DNA of 64,000 bases, from the NCBI GenBank assembly GCA_037043455.1, contig JAWPHD010011485.1, positions 19,468-83,467 of the forward strand, in the 5' to 3' direction. Positions 48,881 through 59,159 of this stretch are shown piece by piece; the stretch's first letter is position 1, and each line of letters starts with the position of its first letter. The translations under genes were made by a program, and so were the position numbers. The DNA comes from Cyrtodaria siliqua (Eukaryota; Mollusca; Bivalvia; Adapedonta; Hiatellidae). The notes beneath the pieces are model-generated. The model was not told the DNA's origin. It was given only the letters and a program-made list of their open reading frames with translations, and did no database searches.

Positions 48881-49051
48881 TAGATGGCAGCTGGTCTGCA
48901 TAGTCAACGTGGACGAGTTGCAGCACCAGCTGTGGACAAGGACACATGTCCAGAGATCGTACGTGTACAGAACCGATACCTTCCCATGGAGGCCTGGATT
49001 GCATGGGCATCCACGTGGATGTTTCAAACTGCACAGTCGCTGTCTGCCCGG
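48881..49051 (+). pseudogene. Thrombospondin type 1 domain exon with a stop codon
   Basis: Acceptor 'tatgtcaacag' and donor CCGG|GTATGT bound 171 nt (57 codons) in phase 1-1, the usual arrangement of shuffled TSP1 exons. Visible landmarks are a Trp at codon 5 and another at 11, STSCGQG at 16-21, cysteines at 14, 18, 29, 41, 51 and 56, and PSHGG at 34-38. TAG at codon 8 (48903-48905) sits at a position of the WxxW ladder normally held by Trp, one base from TGG. Together with the ShKT exon 1.1 kb upstream it suggests a ShKT-TSP1 secreted or matrix protein of the kind bivalves have in number, here a pseudogene or fragment. Confidence 0.75.
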
Positions 49052-49245
49052 GTATGTAATATGTCAATCAAAGGCTCTGTTATTTTTAAAGCATAGATAC
49101 ACTTAAGAAATATGTATTTTATGAAAATATTGCAATACTTTATTACGGTATTTGGTGAGATCGTGGATTCTTGTATTACAGTTTTGCATATACATGTGCC
49201 TATATGGATATTATATTATAGAACTCCGTAGCTATCTTATATCAG

Positions 49246-49765
49246 TTGTTGCTATTATATTATGTGCAAACTTGTGTATATGCCGAGCAAACTAAGTTAA
49301 ATGTGGTGCAAACTTCTATATATGCTGTGAAAACCTTTTTACTATTTGTACAAACTTGCAATGCAACCATTTCAATATGCTTTAAATATGTCCTTATATG
49401 CTGTACAAACGTCTTTATATCATGTTCAGACGTGTTTATATACTGTCACATATATTTATATGCCGTGAAAACGTGTGTATAGTCTGTGTAAATTTCTCTA
49501 TTTCATTTACAAACGTCATTATATGCTGTGCAAACTTCTTAGTATGTTGTACTCATTTCGTTATATGCTGTACTCATGTCTTTATGTGCTGTACAAACGT
49601 CTATATAGGCCTGCAGACCGCTATTTATGCTGTAACAAACTTCTCTGTATGCTGTAAACACTTCTTTATACTCGGTGAAATCTACTTTACATTCTGTTTT
49701 TTGTTTTGTGCTGTAACAAGTTATTTATATGCTGTACACACTTCTTTATATGCTGTGCAACTTGG
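49246..49765 (+). repeat. 21-bp minisatellite
   Basis: Degenerate 21-bp units like 'tatgctgtacaaacgtcttta' (one base over in some copies). Because the unit is seven codons, frames stay open and give repetitive peptides. The same unit occurs in reverse orientation at 51370-51720. Confidence 0.8.
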
Positions 49766-49819
49766 GCACACTTATAGTGTGCAATTAACGAAAACTATCC
49801 GCGAAAAACATTAACTTTG

Positions 49820-50230
49820 AAGTAAAAATGACCGTTAGCGCAATAATACAAGGTCGATATAAACGCCGACTAGAACCATTTCGGGACAATCGGTTTGAAA
49901 CGATTGGAGAAGATAGACAAACAGTATAATTTAGCATAACCGTTAAAGAAAGCTTGGGCTGTAACTCCGGTAATACAAGATCGATTTTGACGCCGAATCG
50001 ATATGTACATCATGGTAAGCATCCTATACAGTTTCTTAACAACACATCGTTTAAACAGTGACAGTAGACAGTTTTAATGTTACTTTAAAGAAAAAAAAGG
50101 CCGTAACACCGGTAATACAATGTAAAACGATATGCACATTTTGGCTTTATATATAATTATCATGTACAGTTTTGAAAGAATCGGTTGAAAACTATGGAAA
50201 ACTATGGGAATAGATAGATACACACACTTT
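49820..50230. repeat. Diverged ~170-bp tandem repeat
   Basis: Blocks 'gtaa.(a/c)ccggtaatacaa', 'cgccgaatcgatatg', 'atcggtttgaaac' and 'gatagacaaacag' recur. Non-coding. Confidence 0.55.
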
Positions 50231-50424
50231 TTCGGGACGGACGGAAAGACAGACGTACATGTCTAACGCTATACACCCCTCATCATTCGGTGGTGGGACA
50301 TAACCACGACAACCATGCAGGTGCATATATATATCCTTGGAGGTCCTTCGTGTCGCGTTATTCGGACTTTAGAGTGATAATACACGTGTAGGTACAAGAA
50401 AAAAAGCACGAGAAGTAACGGTGT

Positions 50425-51015
50425 GGGTCTCAATTGTAGCTATTCAAAACTATCAATTTTCCCGAGTTTCCACGGCCGGTTGGGCAGAGTCGGTCAAACG
50501 GTCCAATCTCTATGGTGAAGAACATGTGCATTCCATCTTGTTTTGTTATAGGTAGATATATGTAGAAGCTAGTCAAATGTATTACATAAGTACTCATAGC
50601 CGTTACGATTCATTGGTTCTCTGACCTGTATCGATCTTCAACATCTGTAGGAAACTAGACGAGATTGTTTTCTATACTTCTCGATCCGACGACCGCGTGG
50701 TGTTCGGGGCTAGAAACCACTCAAAATAATCGTGTTTTCTAACTTTTGAGAGTTATTCCAAGTTAAGAAACCAGGAAAACGCGATGCAACGTTAAAGATC
50801 TGAACCATAGCTACTAACAGTCATGTTTGACTTCATGCATTGGTTAAACGGTGTAATCGCCGTGGTAAAGATAATGTGCATTCCAAACGTTATATTAGAG
50901 GAAGGTGTTAGTGCAATGCGATGATAAAGTTTAAGTTGATAAAATAGCTTATCATAGCTGTCGAGTTTCCTCGGTTCTCTGGCTTGGTTCAATATTCAGT
51001 GTATGTAAGAGATAG
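50425..51015. repeat. Diverged direct duplication, spacing ~370 bp
   Basis: 50430-50665 and 50800-51010 share 'gtagct', 'ggt.aaacggt', 'atgtgcattcca', 'catagc.gt..ga', 'ggttctctg.c' and 'tgtaggaaac'-like blocks. Confidence 0.5.
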
Positions 51016-51369
51016 AACCCGCCTATGGACACATGAACGTTTTCTTTAACGGTACAGAAATTATACACGCGACTTCATAATGTAGGGCACGTGCTAACGA
51101 TCGGCGTGCTATGCATGTAAACCCCATTGAACATATCCTGTTGTTCGTATACAAAAGAGTTAACAACATATATTGTTTTAACGATTCCATATAAAAGCGT
51201 CCTTGATTCACATCTTGTTATGACAATTACATATGGTATAATGATGTATCCGCATAATATAATGACAAAAGCACAAGCAATAAAAGAAAACCGCAGCATA
51301 TAACGAATACTGAAAAGGGGAGCCCTTGGAAGAAACAAACATAAACAAGAGATAACAGACGCATATAAC

Positions 51370-51725
51370 GAGGATTCCCAGTATATAATGAAGTATGCAC
51401 ACCATATAAAGTAGTTTGCACAGCATATATTGTGTACAGCATAAAAGAACTTTGCTCAGCATACAAAGAAGTATGCACAGCATATAATGAAAAAAAGCCC
51501 ATCCCCACCACCCACAACCTATACATTAGGACGGATCTAATTGGAGTAATATCGAAAACACGCAATACAAAGTAGTACTCATATTAAACACAAGAAGTTT
51601 GCACAGCGTACACAATAGTATATAAAGAAACATACAGAGCATATAAGGGTATTTCGACAAAATATAAAAAAAATGTTTACTGATTACAAAGAAGTTTGCA
51701 CAGCTTATAACGATGTAGATCACAT
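51370..51725 (-). repeat. 21-bp minisatellite, inverted array
   Basis: Units such as 'agtatgcacagcatataaag' are the reverse complement of the array at 49246-49765. Confidence 0.8.
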
Positions 51726-51855
51726 AAAACTGCTACGGCGTTCCATTTCAGATAATAGGTGTGCACGAAGTGTGTGCATGTTCTAATAGTTGAAACAGCC
51801 CACTAGTCTTACATGAAACTCGAAAATGATATAAATGTATCTGTTTTTAACTTAA

Positions 51856-51898
51856 GGGTTTATGGCCAACCATGTTTGTAAACAAAGTGGGTGGGGTA
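51856..51898 (+). repeat. Left terminal inverted repeat
   Basis: Starts GGGTTTATGGCCAACCATG and continues to 'gtgggtggggta'. Pairs with 63320-63361. Confidence 0.75.
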
Positions 51899-52743
51899 TG
51901 GTTTTTTAAAAATCATTGTTATAGGGTCTTTAAAAAAAAAATATATATATGCACTTATGTAATACATGTAAAGTGAACAAATTCGGTAAACATGTTTTGA
52001 TGTGTGTTGACTTAGTGAAGAAGGCCTGGGCATTATTAAAAAGAAAAATTTCAGGTTGACAAACTCACTTTTGGAAACCTTTGACAATGACATAGCATAA
52101 TATGTTTTGTTTCAGCAACAGTAATAAAGACAGTCTTATTGCAATAACAGTCAACAATGAGCAACTTTTACAGCTAGCTGAAAAACACGCACCTGTGTCC
52201 TCGCTAAGAGACGCCATTTTTTTTTAGATTTGTATTCACACGAGTGGTGAATGTAAACATTGAATTCACCGGTAAATAACTGAATGATTCATTGCACGAT
52301 CACTGAGGAAAGGACAGGCATTGGTAGGTGGACGATTTATCCTTTGATTTGTATATGTTCAGGAAGTTGATCTCTATCAGAACCTATATTTATGCTTCAT
52401 ATTCAAAGTGACTGTAGTACGTGTGTATTGCCGAGTTTTTGTACTGAGCCTAATATCCAAACTATATAAAGTTAATATTCATACGCCAAACTAAATCCAT
52501 ATAGAAAATATCGCATTATTGGTTCAACATCTTATTGAAACATATTCCAGTCATGTCTTTAATTAAAATTCGAGTAATTGACGATATTAAATATCAGTTG
52601 TAGAGCGAAAATAAGAAGTTATTATTTTTTTATGGGAACTTGTTTCCTTCTCGGATGTGTTTCCCTTCATACGTTAACAGGCTTCCGGCAACTTCAACCG
52701 TGAACATTTTGTAAACACAACCTAAAAAAATTATGTTTTGCAG

Positions 52744-52834
52744 ATGTTACATGCACAATCAGGTAATGTCTTCTTGTCAAACTGCCTTGTTATACTGTAT
52801 ACTCATTTCCCCAGAAGATCGATGCCTTTTAAAG
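52744..52834 (+). other. Possible 5' non-coding exon of the transposase gene
   Basis: Bounded by 'tatgttttgcag' and a strong donor AAAG|GTAAGT. A matching acceptor 'ttaatttgtag' lies at 53246, two bases before the transposase ATG. Inferred from splice signals only. Confidence 0.35.
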
Positions 52835-53248
52835 GTAAGTATAATAGTGAAACATGAATTTTTTTCACTACTGAAATACAGTTTCCACAGCAGGAAAATC
52901 TCGTGCAACAACAGCGCACGCTTTGTGTAATAAAACATGCTTTGTACGGTGAACGGATATGGCCATGTGCTTTTAATTGCATTTGAAATATTGTTTCTTG
53001 TGAAAGGATATAATTTATAACACACTGAGAAGTTATTGAAGAATTATGTTTTTTGCTGAAATATATGGATATAATATGGACCTGGATAATTGAAATGGAT
53101 ATATTATAAGTGGATTTATGTACAGTGATAATGAATGGTATCAATCAGAATGCGTTTTCAATCAGTTGCCATGAAATACAAAATAATGACATTGATTAAA
53201 TATTATTTTCTTCTTGTTGTTTAAGTAAGACATGCTTAATTTGTAGTC

Positions 53249-54330
53249 ATGGGTAGCAAAACAAATAAAAGCAGGCGCAGGAAATTTAACCAACCATGTG
53301 GTAGACACAGTTTTCAAAGTCGGAAAAATAGGAAGGAATTACTGTTGAAGACGGAGGAAAAAGAAGTTGTAGTAGAAAAAGAAAACAGTAAGTGTGGACC
53401 TTATCAGTTAGTGAGAAAAATTTACAAATCTAAAGATAGAGGAGGATACTGCACCAAATTTGTTGTTAGGAGGATTCCTATTACCAAAGATCGTTCCAAA
53501 ATGTTGCGGTTGGGAGGAACTGGTTTACGATTCCAAATACAAAAGGTTGAAAATGTGCTAACGGGCAACAGAATTGTTAATTTGCATGAACTGAAAAGCC
53601 ATGTTCTGGATATCACTACTCATGCTGCTACTTGCCAAGATGCTCAACAGTTTGCTTTAGGTGGAAATTCGCCTATTTCCCTTCATACTGAAACCAACAA
53701 AAGCGGTGTGTCTAGTGTTTTGTGGGCTATTTGCCATGGATGCAAGAAACGATTCCCCATGAAAACAAGCACCAATGAGAATGGAAAGTTCAGTGATATA
53801 AACATAAGGGCTGTTTGGGGAAGTATGACAACAGGAGGTGGTGCATCTTCGCTAAATGAACTCGCCGGAACTATGGGCCTACCAAGTATCAGTGGTAAAA
53901 TGTTTACACAAATAGAGAAACAGATTGGTAGTTGGTGGCAAGACATTCTTAATGAGGAGTTAGCGAAAGCTGGGGCTGAGGAAAAAGAACTGGCTATTGA
54001 ACGTGGTGATTTTTTTCAAGGGGTTCCAGCAGTTACTGTGATTTGTGATGGCGGTTGGTGCAAACGCTCACATAAACACACATACAATGCACTTGGTGGT
54101 GTAGGCGTTATAATTGGTGCTGAAACCAAAAAACTTTTGTATATTGGCGTCCGAAACAAGTACTGTGTTGTGTGTAGTAGGTGTGATGGAGATGTTCCTG
54201 AACATACTTGCTTTAAAAATTGGACTGAAAGTTCCCAGTCCATGGAGGCTGACATTATGGTGCAGGGTTTCGTGGAGGCCGAGTCTGTTCATGGATTGAG
54301 ATACATGCGATTGATAGCAGATGGAGACTT
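53249..54330 (+). CDS. Mutator-like/Kolobok-like transposase, N-terminal and core part
   Basis: ATG at 53249 starts about 360 uninterrupted codons. Residues 1-35 are very basic (KTNKSRRRKF, SRKNRKE), suggesting nuclear targeting and DNA contact. A cysteine pair (ICHGC, about 171-175) follows 'HAATC' and resembles a zinc-binding segment. The catalytic core is visible: ICDGGWCKRSHKH with Asp267, YNALGGVGVIIG, RNKYCVVCSRC, and LIADGD with Asp358. These correspond to the first two acidic residues of a DDE/RNase H-fold transposase of the Mutator-like type. After ADGD the frame runs into unrelated residues and a stop at 54395-54397. The C-terminal sequence of the domain instead resumes in another frame from 54331 (VNRCGAASWQARCFGGAL). 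I infer an internal deletion that removed the helical part and the third acidic residue. The gene belongs to the TTAA-flanked element. Confidence 0.8.
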
Positions 54331-55401
54331 GTTAATCGGTGTGGAGCGGCGTCTTGGCAGGCACGATGTTTCGGGGGAGCTTTGCGAACAAATTTAGGCC
54401 CAGCGTGGTCACCAATCGCGTTTGAGAAGGCAACTGGACAAAAACCAGGTTATGCTTTTATTGAGACCTTTCGGCAAAGGAGCATGTCGTTAAAGCGCTC
54501 AGTGAAGTCCAAAAATAAAGCAGAGGTGAAAGAGAAAAAAAGAAAGAAGAAGCTTATGTCGTTAAAGAAGTCAAACACCAAAAAGGCTAAGAAGGACTAT
54601 GGAACTGGGGTATTACATGATACACCAGATGTAAGCACAGAAGAACTGAGAAAGTTATGTCAGGAATATTTAGACAAGACAGTTAAAAAAAATGATGAAG
54701 AAATTGAAACTATTGAGCAGAGCTCAAAAGGGCAGTCGTCAACAACAGTATGGCGGTCTGAAAGAAAAGTTCGCTTAACCAGCTCCAATTTCGGAAAGGT
54801 GATGCAGCGGCGACCTACCAACACATCAAACAAAGTGGTAGCTACGATGATATATCCAACTTTTCAAGGAAATATTCACACAATTCGAGGTATTACTCAA
54901 GAGCAGAATACTATAATCGAATACAAGAACAGAAATACTGGCAGTGAGGTTGAAGCAAAAGGTTTAATCATATGTAAAGACCACAACTATCTTGCATCAT
55001 CGACAGATGGAGTTGTAACGGAAAAAAGTGGGGAGAAAGGCTTAATTGAAATTAAGAACCTTTTACAGACGAGCAAAATGTCAATAAAAGATGCAGCTCT
55101 TAAACTTCCCAGCTTCTGTCTAGAAAGTAAAGGGGGCAAAATAACACTGAAAACCAGGCATCCATATTATCACCAAGTTCAAGGGCAATTAAATATTCTA
55201 CAGTATGAGTGGTGTGATTTTGTAGTGCGACGCACAGAACCGCATGAAATGTTTATTCAGAGGATTCGTAGAGACACTGAATTATGGCATGACATTATGT
55301 TGCCAAAGTTGGAATGCTTCTATATGAAGTTTTTATTGCCTGAATTGGCATTACCCCGATATGGTACATCTTCTGGAATAAGAACTCCTACTTCTCCTTG
55401 G
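54331..55401 (+). CDS. Transposase C-terminus fused to YqaJ-type nuclease domain
   Basis: The frame opens with VNRCGAASWQARCFGGAL and NLGPAWSPIAFEKATG, typical of the end of the Mutator-like transposase domain. A long lysine-rich linker follows (KSKNKAEVKEKKRKKK, about 54510-54600). The YqaJ/lambda-exonuclease-like PD-(D/E)XK domain follows from about 54750 (VWRSERKVRLTSSNFGKVM). Its landmarks are GSEVEAKGL, SSTDGVV with the acidic residue, LIEIKN supplying the E-x-K pair, HPYYHQVQGQLNI with the conserved Gln residues, and DFVV. The domain looks complete and its nuclease residues are intact. The coding exon ends TSPW at 55401 before a consensus donor GTAAGT (phase 0); reading on would add only five residues before TAG. 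Confidence 0.8.
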
Positions 55402-55429
55402 GTAAGTATAGTATTTTAGGGTATTACTA

Positions 55430-56270
55430 CAATTGAACGGTCTATTGCATAACTACAAGTAGTTTTCACTTTGACAGTTTCAAATACTCATTGTTCGGAG
55501 CAGAGGGTGGGGTGTGTGATTTTGGAGGGAGAGTGTTGTTAAATGTTGGCCCTTTAAACATATAATGCCCCAGTGTTGTAAGAAATGGGGAATGGAGGGC
55601 ACCATATAGCTGCTTTGATTAATATGTGGGCATCATTCTTGATATAACACATGCGTAATACAAAAATATGACTTGAATCGAGGTTTGACGGTGCACCAAC
55701 ACAAAAAGGTTATATGGCGCCAACAGGAATGAACATTACTGGCTCACTAGCCATTTACATCTACATAGAAATATGCAGAATGAGCCTACAATCTTCTCAC
55801 CTGCGGAACTGCAGAGTGGCGGAAAATCTGTATTAAATACTATTTTCGATTCAATGTTGATCATTCTTTTATGCTACCACTTAAGTTGCACCTAAAGCAA
55901 TACAGGGATCACGATAAAGAGCGTTATAGGGACACGTGGCAATCCTCATTTTGTAAAAACTGGTGGCGTCCCGTTACTTTTTCTACATACAATATTACAT
56001 TACATTTGTTCAACCATTAATGTTAATTATAAGAATTGTATTAAGCCATCTGATTTTGCATATTAATTGTTGATATTATTCCACCAATAATATATATTAC
56101 AACTTACAGTATAGTAAGATGAAATAGTGAATACTTAAAATTTGATTTATTTAAATGTCACCAGGGTAAAAGTAAAAATGATACTGGCTATACAAATCGA
56201 GACACCAATTTTAAACATTTCAAGATTGCGGTGTGTCCCTTTAATGAACATGACAAAATGAACATGAATT
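55430..56270. other. Intron sequence, no gene seen
   Basis: Intron between the nuclease exon and the exon at 57120. AT-rich, without recognisable coding or repeats. Confidence 0.5.
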
Positions 56271-56274
56271 AGTG

Positions 56275-56517
56275 CACGGCTGGTAATCAATGGAGCTACC
56301 TGCGTTTGGAGGTATATGCAAAAGTGCTCCATCGCCACTTCCGAGGTAGTTCCAGCGCCAATAATACAGGTAAACAAGGTGGGGATGCTTTGCTATTTCT
56401 TCATTATTTCCTTTATTTGCCTTGATATGATAAATCGGGGAATGCAGTTCCGTGTAGCGATGGAGCACGTTTGCATATACCTCCAAACGAAGGTAGCTCC
56501 ACTGATTACCAGCCGTG
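56275..56517. repeat. Fold-back element, ~79-bp arms
   Basis: 56275-56353 ('cacggctggtaatcaatgga', 'ggaggtatatgcaaa', 'gtgctccatcgc') is mirrored by 56438-56517. Most of the arm is identical. It lies within the intron of the transposon gene and is probably a small MITE. Confidence 0.85.
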
Positions 56518-56619
56518 TAGCGGGTATTAATAATTTAATGCTTGAAAAAAGTAATTGCCAATCTCTCGTCAGCAAACATATGTGAGTCTCCGTAAACATG
56601 TAACGTCTGACATCGGTTT

Positions 56620-57020
56620 GAAAACTTCTTCAATGCATTTAATAGTAAACCAGCAGTCACATTTTTATATAACCTGGCAGAAATGTTCAACATGCAAAAC
56701 AAGAGGATGTGTCATGCGCAGAAATCCGGTCCGTAGCTTCAAGTTAAAGGTGACGCTTACAGTTAGAAAATGCCTTATGACCCTGTATTTGAATGAAGTC
56801 ATATTACTTGTGTCCGGTGTATAACTTTGTTGTCGGTTGAGAGATTTTCATATAATGTGGCAGACATTTTCACCATAAGAAGACGTGTCACGTGCAAAAC
56901 TCAGGTGTTGTAGAAATGCAGACACTTAGGGGGTTGAGAGTGGGGGGTGGGGGGGGGGGGGCATTTGTCACTTACAGTGTGTGGGGGGGTGGCATTTGTC
57001 ACTTACAGTGACATTTCTTG
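56620..57020. repeat. Diverged repeat and G-rich duplicated tract
   Basis: Two loosely matching blocks ('acctggcagaaatgttcaac' near 56672 and 'tgtggcagacattttcacca' near 56857) are followed at 56935-57012 by a run of 12 G. A duplicated 'gtggcatttgtcacttacag'-type unit follows, its first copy starting 'ggggcatttgtcac'. Confidence 0.6.
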
Positions 57021-57119
57021 TTAAGACGTTTATTTTCATGTCTGAAACTGTAAAACTTCCTCCGACAACCACAAGTGTTTTTATACTTTAAGTAAATGCT
57101 AATACGTTTTTATTTTCAG

Positions 57120-57221
57120 TATATTCCCCCGAAACAAACATCCGGTTTAAAGAAACGTTGCCAGAAAAAGAGAAAACAAATCGACCCGTCTCCATCAAAC
57201 AATGCCAGTATTGATTCACAG
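57120..57221 (+). CDS. Downstream exon of the YqaJ gene, basic segment
   Basis: Acceptor 'tttttattttcag' and donor CAG|GTATTG enclose 102 nt in phase 0-0. It encodes YIPPKQTSGLKKRCQKKRKQ and then a Ser/Asn-rich end. The charge pattern suits a DNA-binding or nuclear-localisation tail after the nuclease domain. It joins the phase-0 exon ending at 55401 in frame. Confidence 0.6.
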
Positions 57222-57277
57222 GTATTGATAAATTTCATATTTGATATTAATCCAGGTTGCTCAACAGTCAATATATA

Positions 57278-57990
57278 CTCAGCAAAAATAATCATCGAAA
57301 TATACCGAATACTTAAAAAATAAATCAAACTTTAAAAACATAGTTGTGAAAACGAAATTAACAAAAGTTAAAAAATGTAAAGATTAGCGTCTATAGCAAG
57401 ATTTAGCAGTGTACATGTAAGCCCATTCTAATACACAGAAAAATGTTCAAAACCTCGCTAATATCTCACAGTTACACCGAATACACTCAAAAATGCGACA
57501 TCGCATGCTTCTGACGTAACGACTGACGAAGCATCGAGCAAATTTCGGACGTCGTGTACGTCAGGAGGACCTTATCCAAAGTGTTCAGGACCTTGCAGCA
57601 GCACTTGTCCGCGAATGGAACACATTAGCTGTAGAATTCTTGAGTCGTTACTTCAGTAGCATGCGACGTCTCATTCTTGCGTGTAACGGTGGACACATGA
57701 GATATTAGCAAGGTTTCAATAATTTTCTGTGTATTTCAATCGACTTAGACTGCTGAATCTGTGCTATTGTCGTTACCTTTACATTTTTTAAGTTTTGTTA
57801 ATTTCGTTTTCACACCTATGTTTTTAAACTGCGATTTATTTTTTTATCATTCGGTATATTTCGATGAATTTTTGTGTGAACATCAAACAAAAGATATTAT
57901 TAAAAGAAAATAATGCTACAATTGTTAGTTCTTTCTTACTGTCTCCGATTTTTCAGGAAAACAAAGTGGATACTTTTTATTTTTGCTGAG
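57278..57990 (+). mobile_element. Tc1/mariner-derived fold-back element
   Basis: Both ends read CTCAGCAAAAATA in inverted orientation and are flanked by TA (57276-57277, 57991-57992). Inside, 57283-57530 is an imperfect inverted copy of 57640-57875. The centre and right arm encode the C-terminus of a Tc1-type transposase. The element thus consists of a 3' half and its own inverted duplication, inserted in the intron between the exons at 57120 and 58349. Confidence 0.8.
57535..57708 (+). pseudogene. Tc1/mariner transposase C-terminal fragment
   Basis: The 57-codon fragment begins RANFGRRVRQEDLIQSVQDL, continues ALVREWNTLAVEF and ends in a GGHMRY-type terminus before TAG at 57706. This matches the typical end of Tc1-like transposases (...LVxEWxxI...SMRRR...GGHTRY). 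The catalytic domain is absent, and the left arm duplicates its last codons in inverted form. Confidence 0.75.
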
Positions 57991-58348
57991 TATAGTTTTA
58001 TTACCTAAAGCATCACAGTTACTTACCATTCACATGTGTAACTTGCAAATCAGTATTGAAGATTGTGAGGTGGATTACCAGGTCCACCTGTTTTTGTACA
58101 TGACATTATAACTTTCCTGACATATTTCTTTTAAGCATATATTGAAAGTTATTCAGTGTATCAATCAGTAGTAACAGACATACTTTCTTACAAACTTGTA
58201 TTTATGAATTATTAATTGCCCTATAAGGCCTATATAAAACATAATACATTTCACATCCACATTATACTGTTAATAATTTATCATCTAATTCAACTGTGTA
58301 GATTAGGTTATTGAAAAATATATAATAAGTTTTTATCAAACATTACAG

Positions 58349-58453
58349 ATCTCTGCATCACCGGTATTAGATAAAGACCGTCCTTCATCACAAAGTCACC
58401 AGCTCCCATCAACCAGCACCGGTGGATTAACTCAGCAGGATTCATCTTCCATG
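58349..58453 (+). CDS. Downstream exon of the YqaJ gene, Ser/Gln-rich
   Basis: Acceptor 'aacattacag' opens a phase-0 frame of 35 codons (ISASPVLDKDRPSSSQSHQL and a Ser/Thr/Gln-rich end) up to a donor-like ATG|GTATGG. Without that donor the frame runs on into a fragment of the dispersed satellite and stops at 58493-58495. Either reading gives a low-complexity tail. Confidence 0.45.
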
Positions 58454-58723
58454 GTATGGAAGGAAGTTCGAAAACCAGCCAGATCGGACCAGTAACAGCG
58501 GGTTATGGTATTTGAACTTCGATCAGGGTTTACAATGTCTGGCTGCTGATCAGTTATTTCCCCCAAAACACCCGTTTGTCACATAAATGGAATGGTCTTA
58601 ATTCAAAGAAAGAACAGTCCATTATATATATGTAGCGGGTTAAGGGTTAAATGTCGAAATATGATTTGGTTATGGTATTTTAACTTGTCCCACAATCGTT
58701 TCTGTATTTTAAATATGACATGT

Positions 58724-59026
58724 AATATGTTAAACGGTGGGTGACATGACAGTCGCTAACTGTACATAATACATACAAAAATGAGAACAATGGCCCTGTA
58801 GAAACAACGCCACCCAAACGCAATAGCACCGTAGGCCTGCACTGTAAATGTAAGACCAATAAATTCGTTCAAAATATGTTAAACGGTGGGTGACATGACA
58901 GTCGCTAACTGTACATAATACATACAAAAATGAGAACAATGGCCCTGTAGAAACAACGCCACCCAAACGCAATAGCACCGTAGGCCTGCACTGTAAATGT
59001 AAGACCAATAAATTCGTTCAAAATAC
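58724..59026. repeat. 149-bp tandem duplication, nearly identical
   Basis: Two copies from 'atatgttaaacggtgggtga' (58725 and 58874) to 'aataaattcgttcaaaat' appear identical over their length. This implies a recent event. Confidence 0.95.
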
Positions 59027-59107
59027 CATGATTAACATAAAAAAAAAATTACCTGAAGCAAGAAGGTAATAATGAAAACTCATAACTGATTTTGTGTGTG
59101 TGTTATT

Positions 59108-59158
59108 AGCTCTATTGGCCAAGGGCCAGCAGAGCTCTGGCCCTTGGCCAATAGAGCT
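59108..59158. repeat. Perfect 22-bp hairpin
   Basis: Arms 59108-59129 ('agctctattggccaagggcc' plus two) and 59137-59158 are perfect reverse complements around a 7-nt loop. It sits at the edge of the tandem array that follows. Confidence 0.95.
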
Positions 59159-59159
59159 T

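Noticed and set aside
49246..51565. Cys/Tyr-rich frames of 78-138 codons resembling membrane proteins
   Set aside because: The 21-bp unit keeps frames open. The peptides are heptad repeats of the minisatellite with no independent coding sign.
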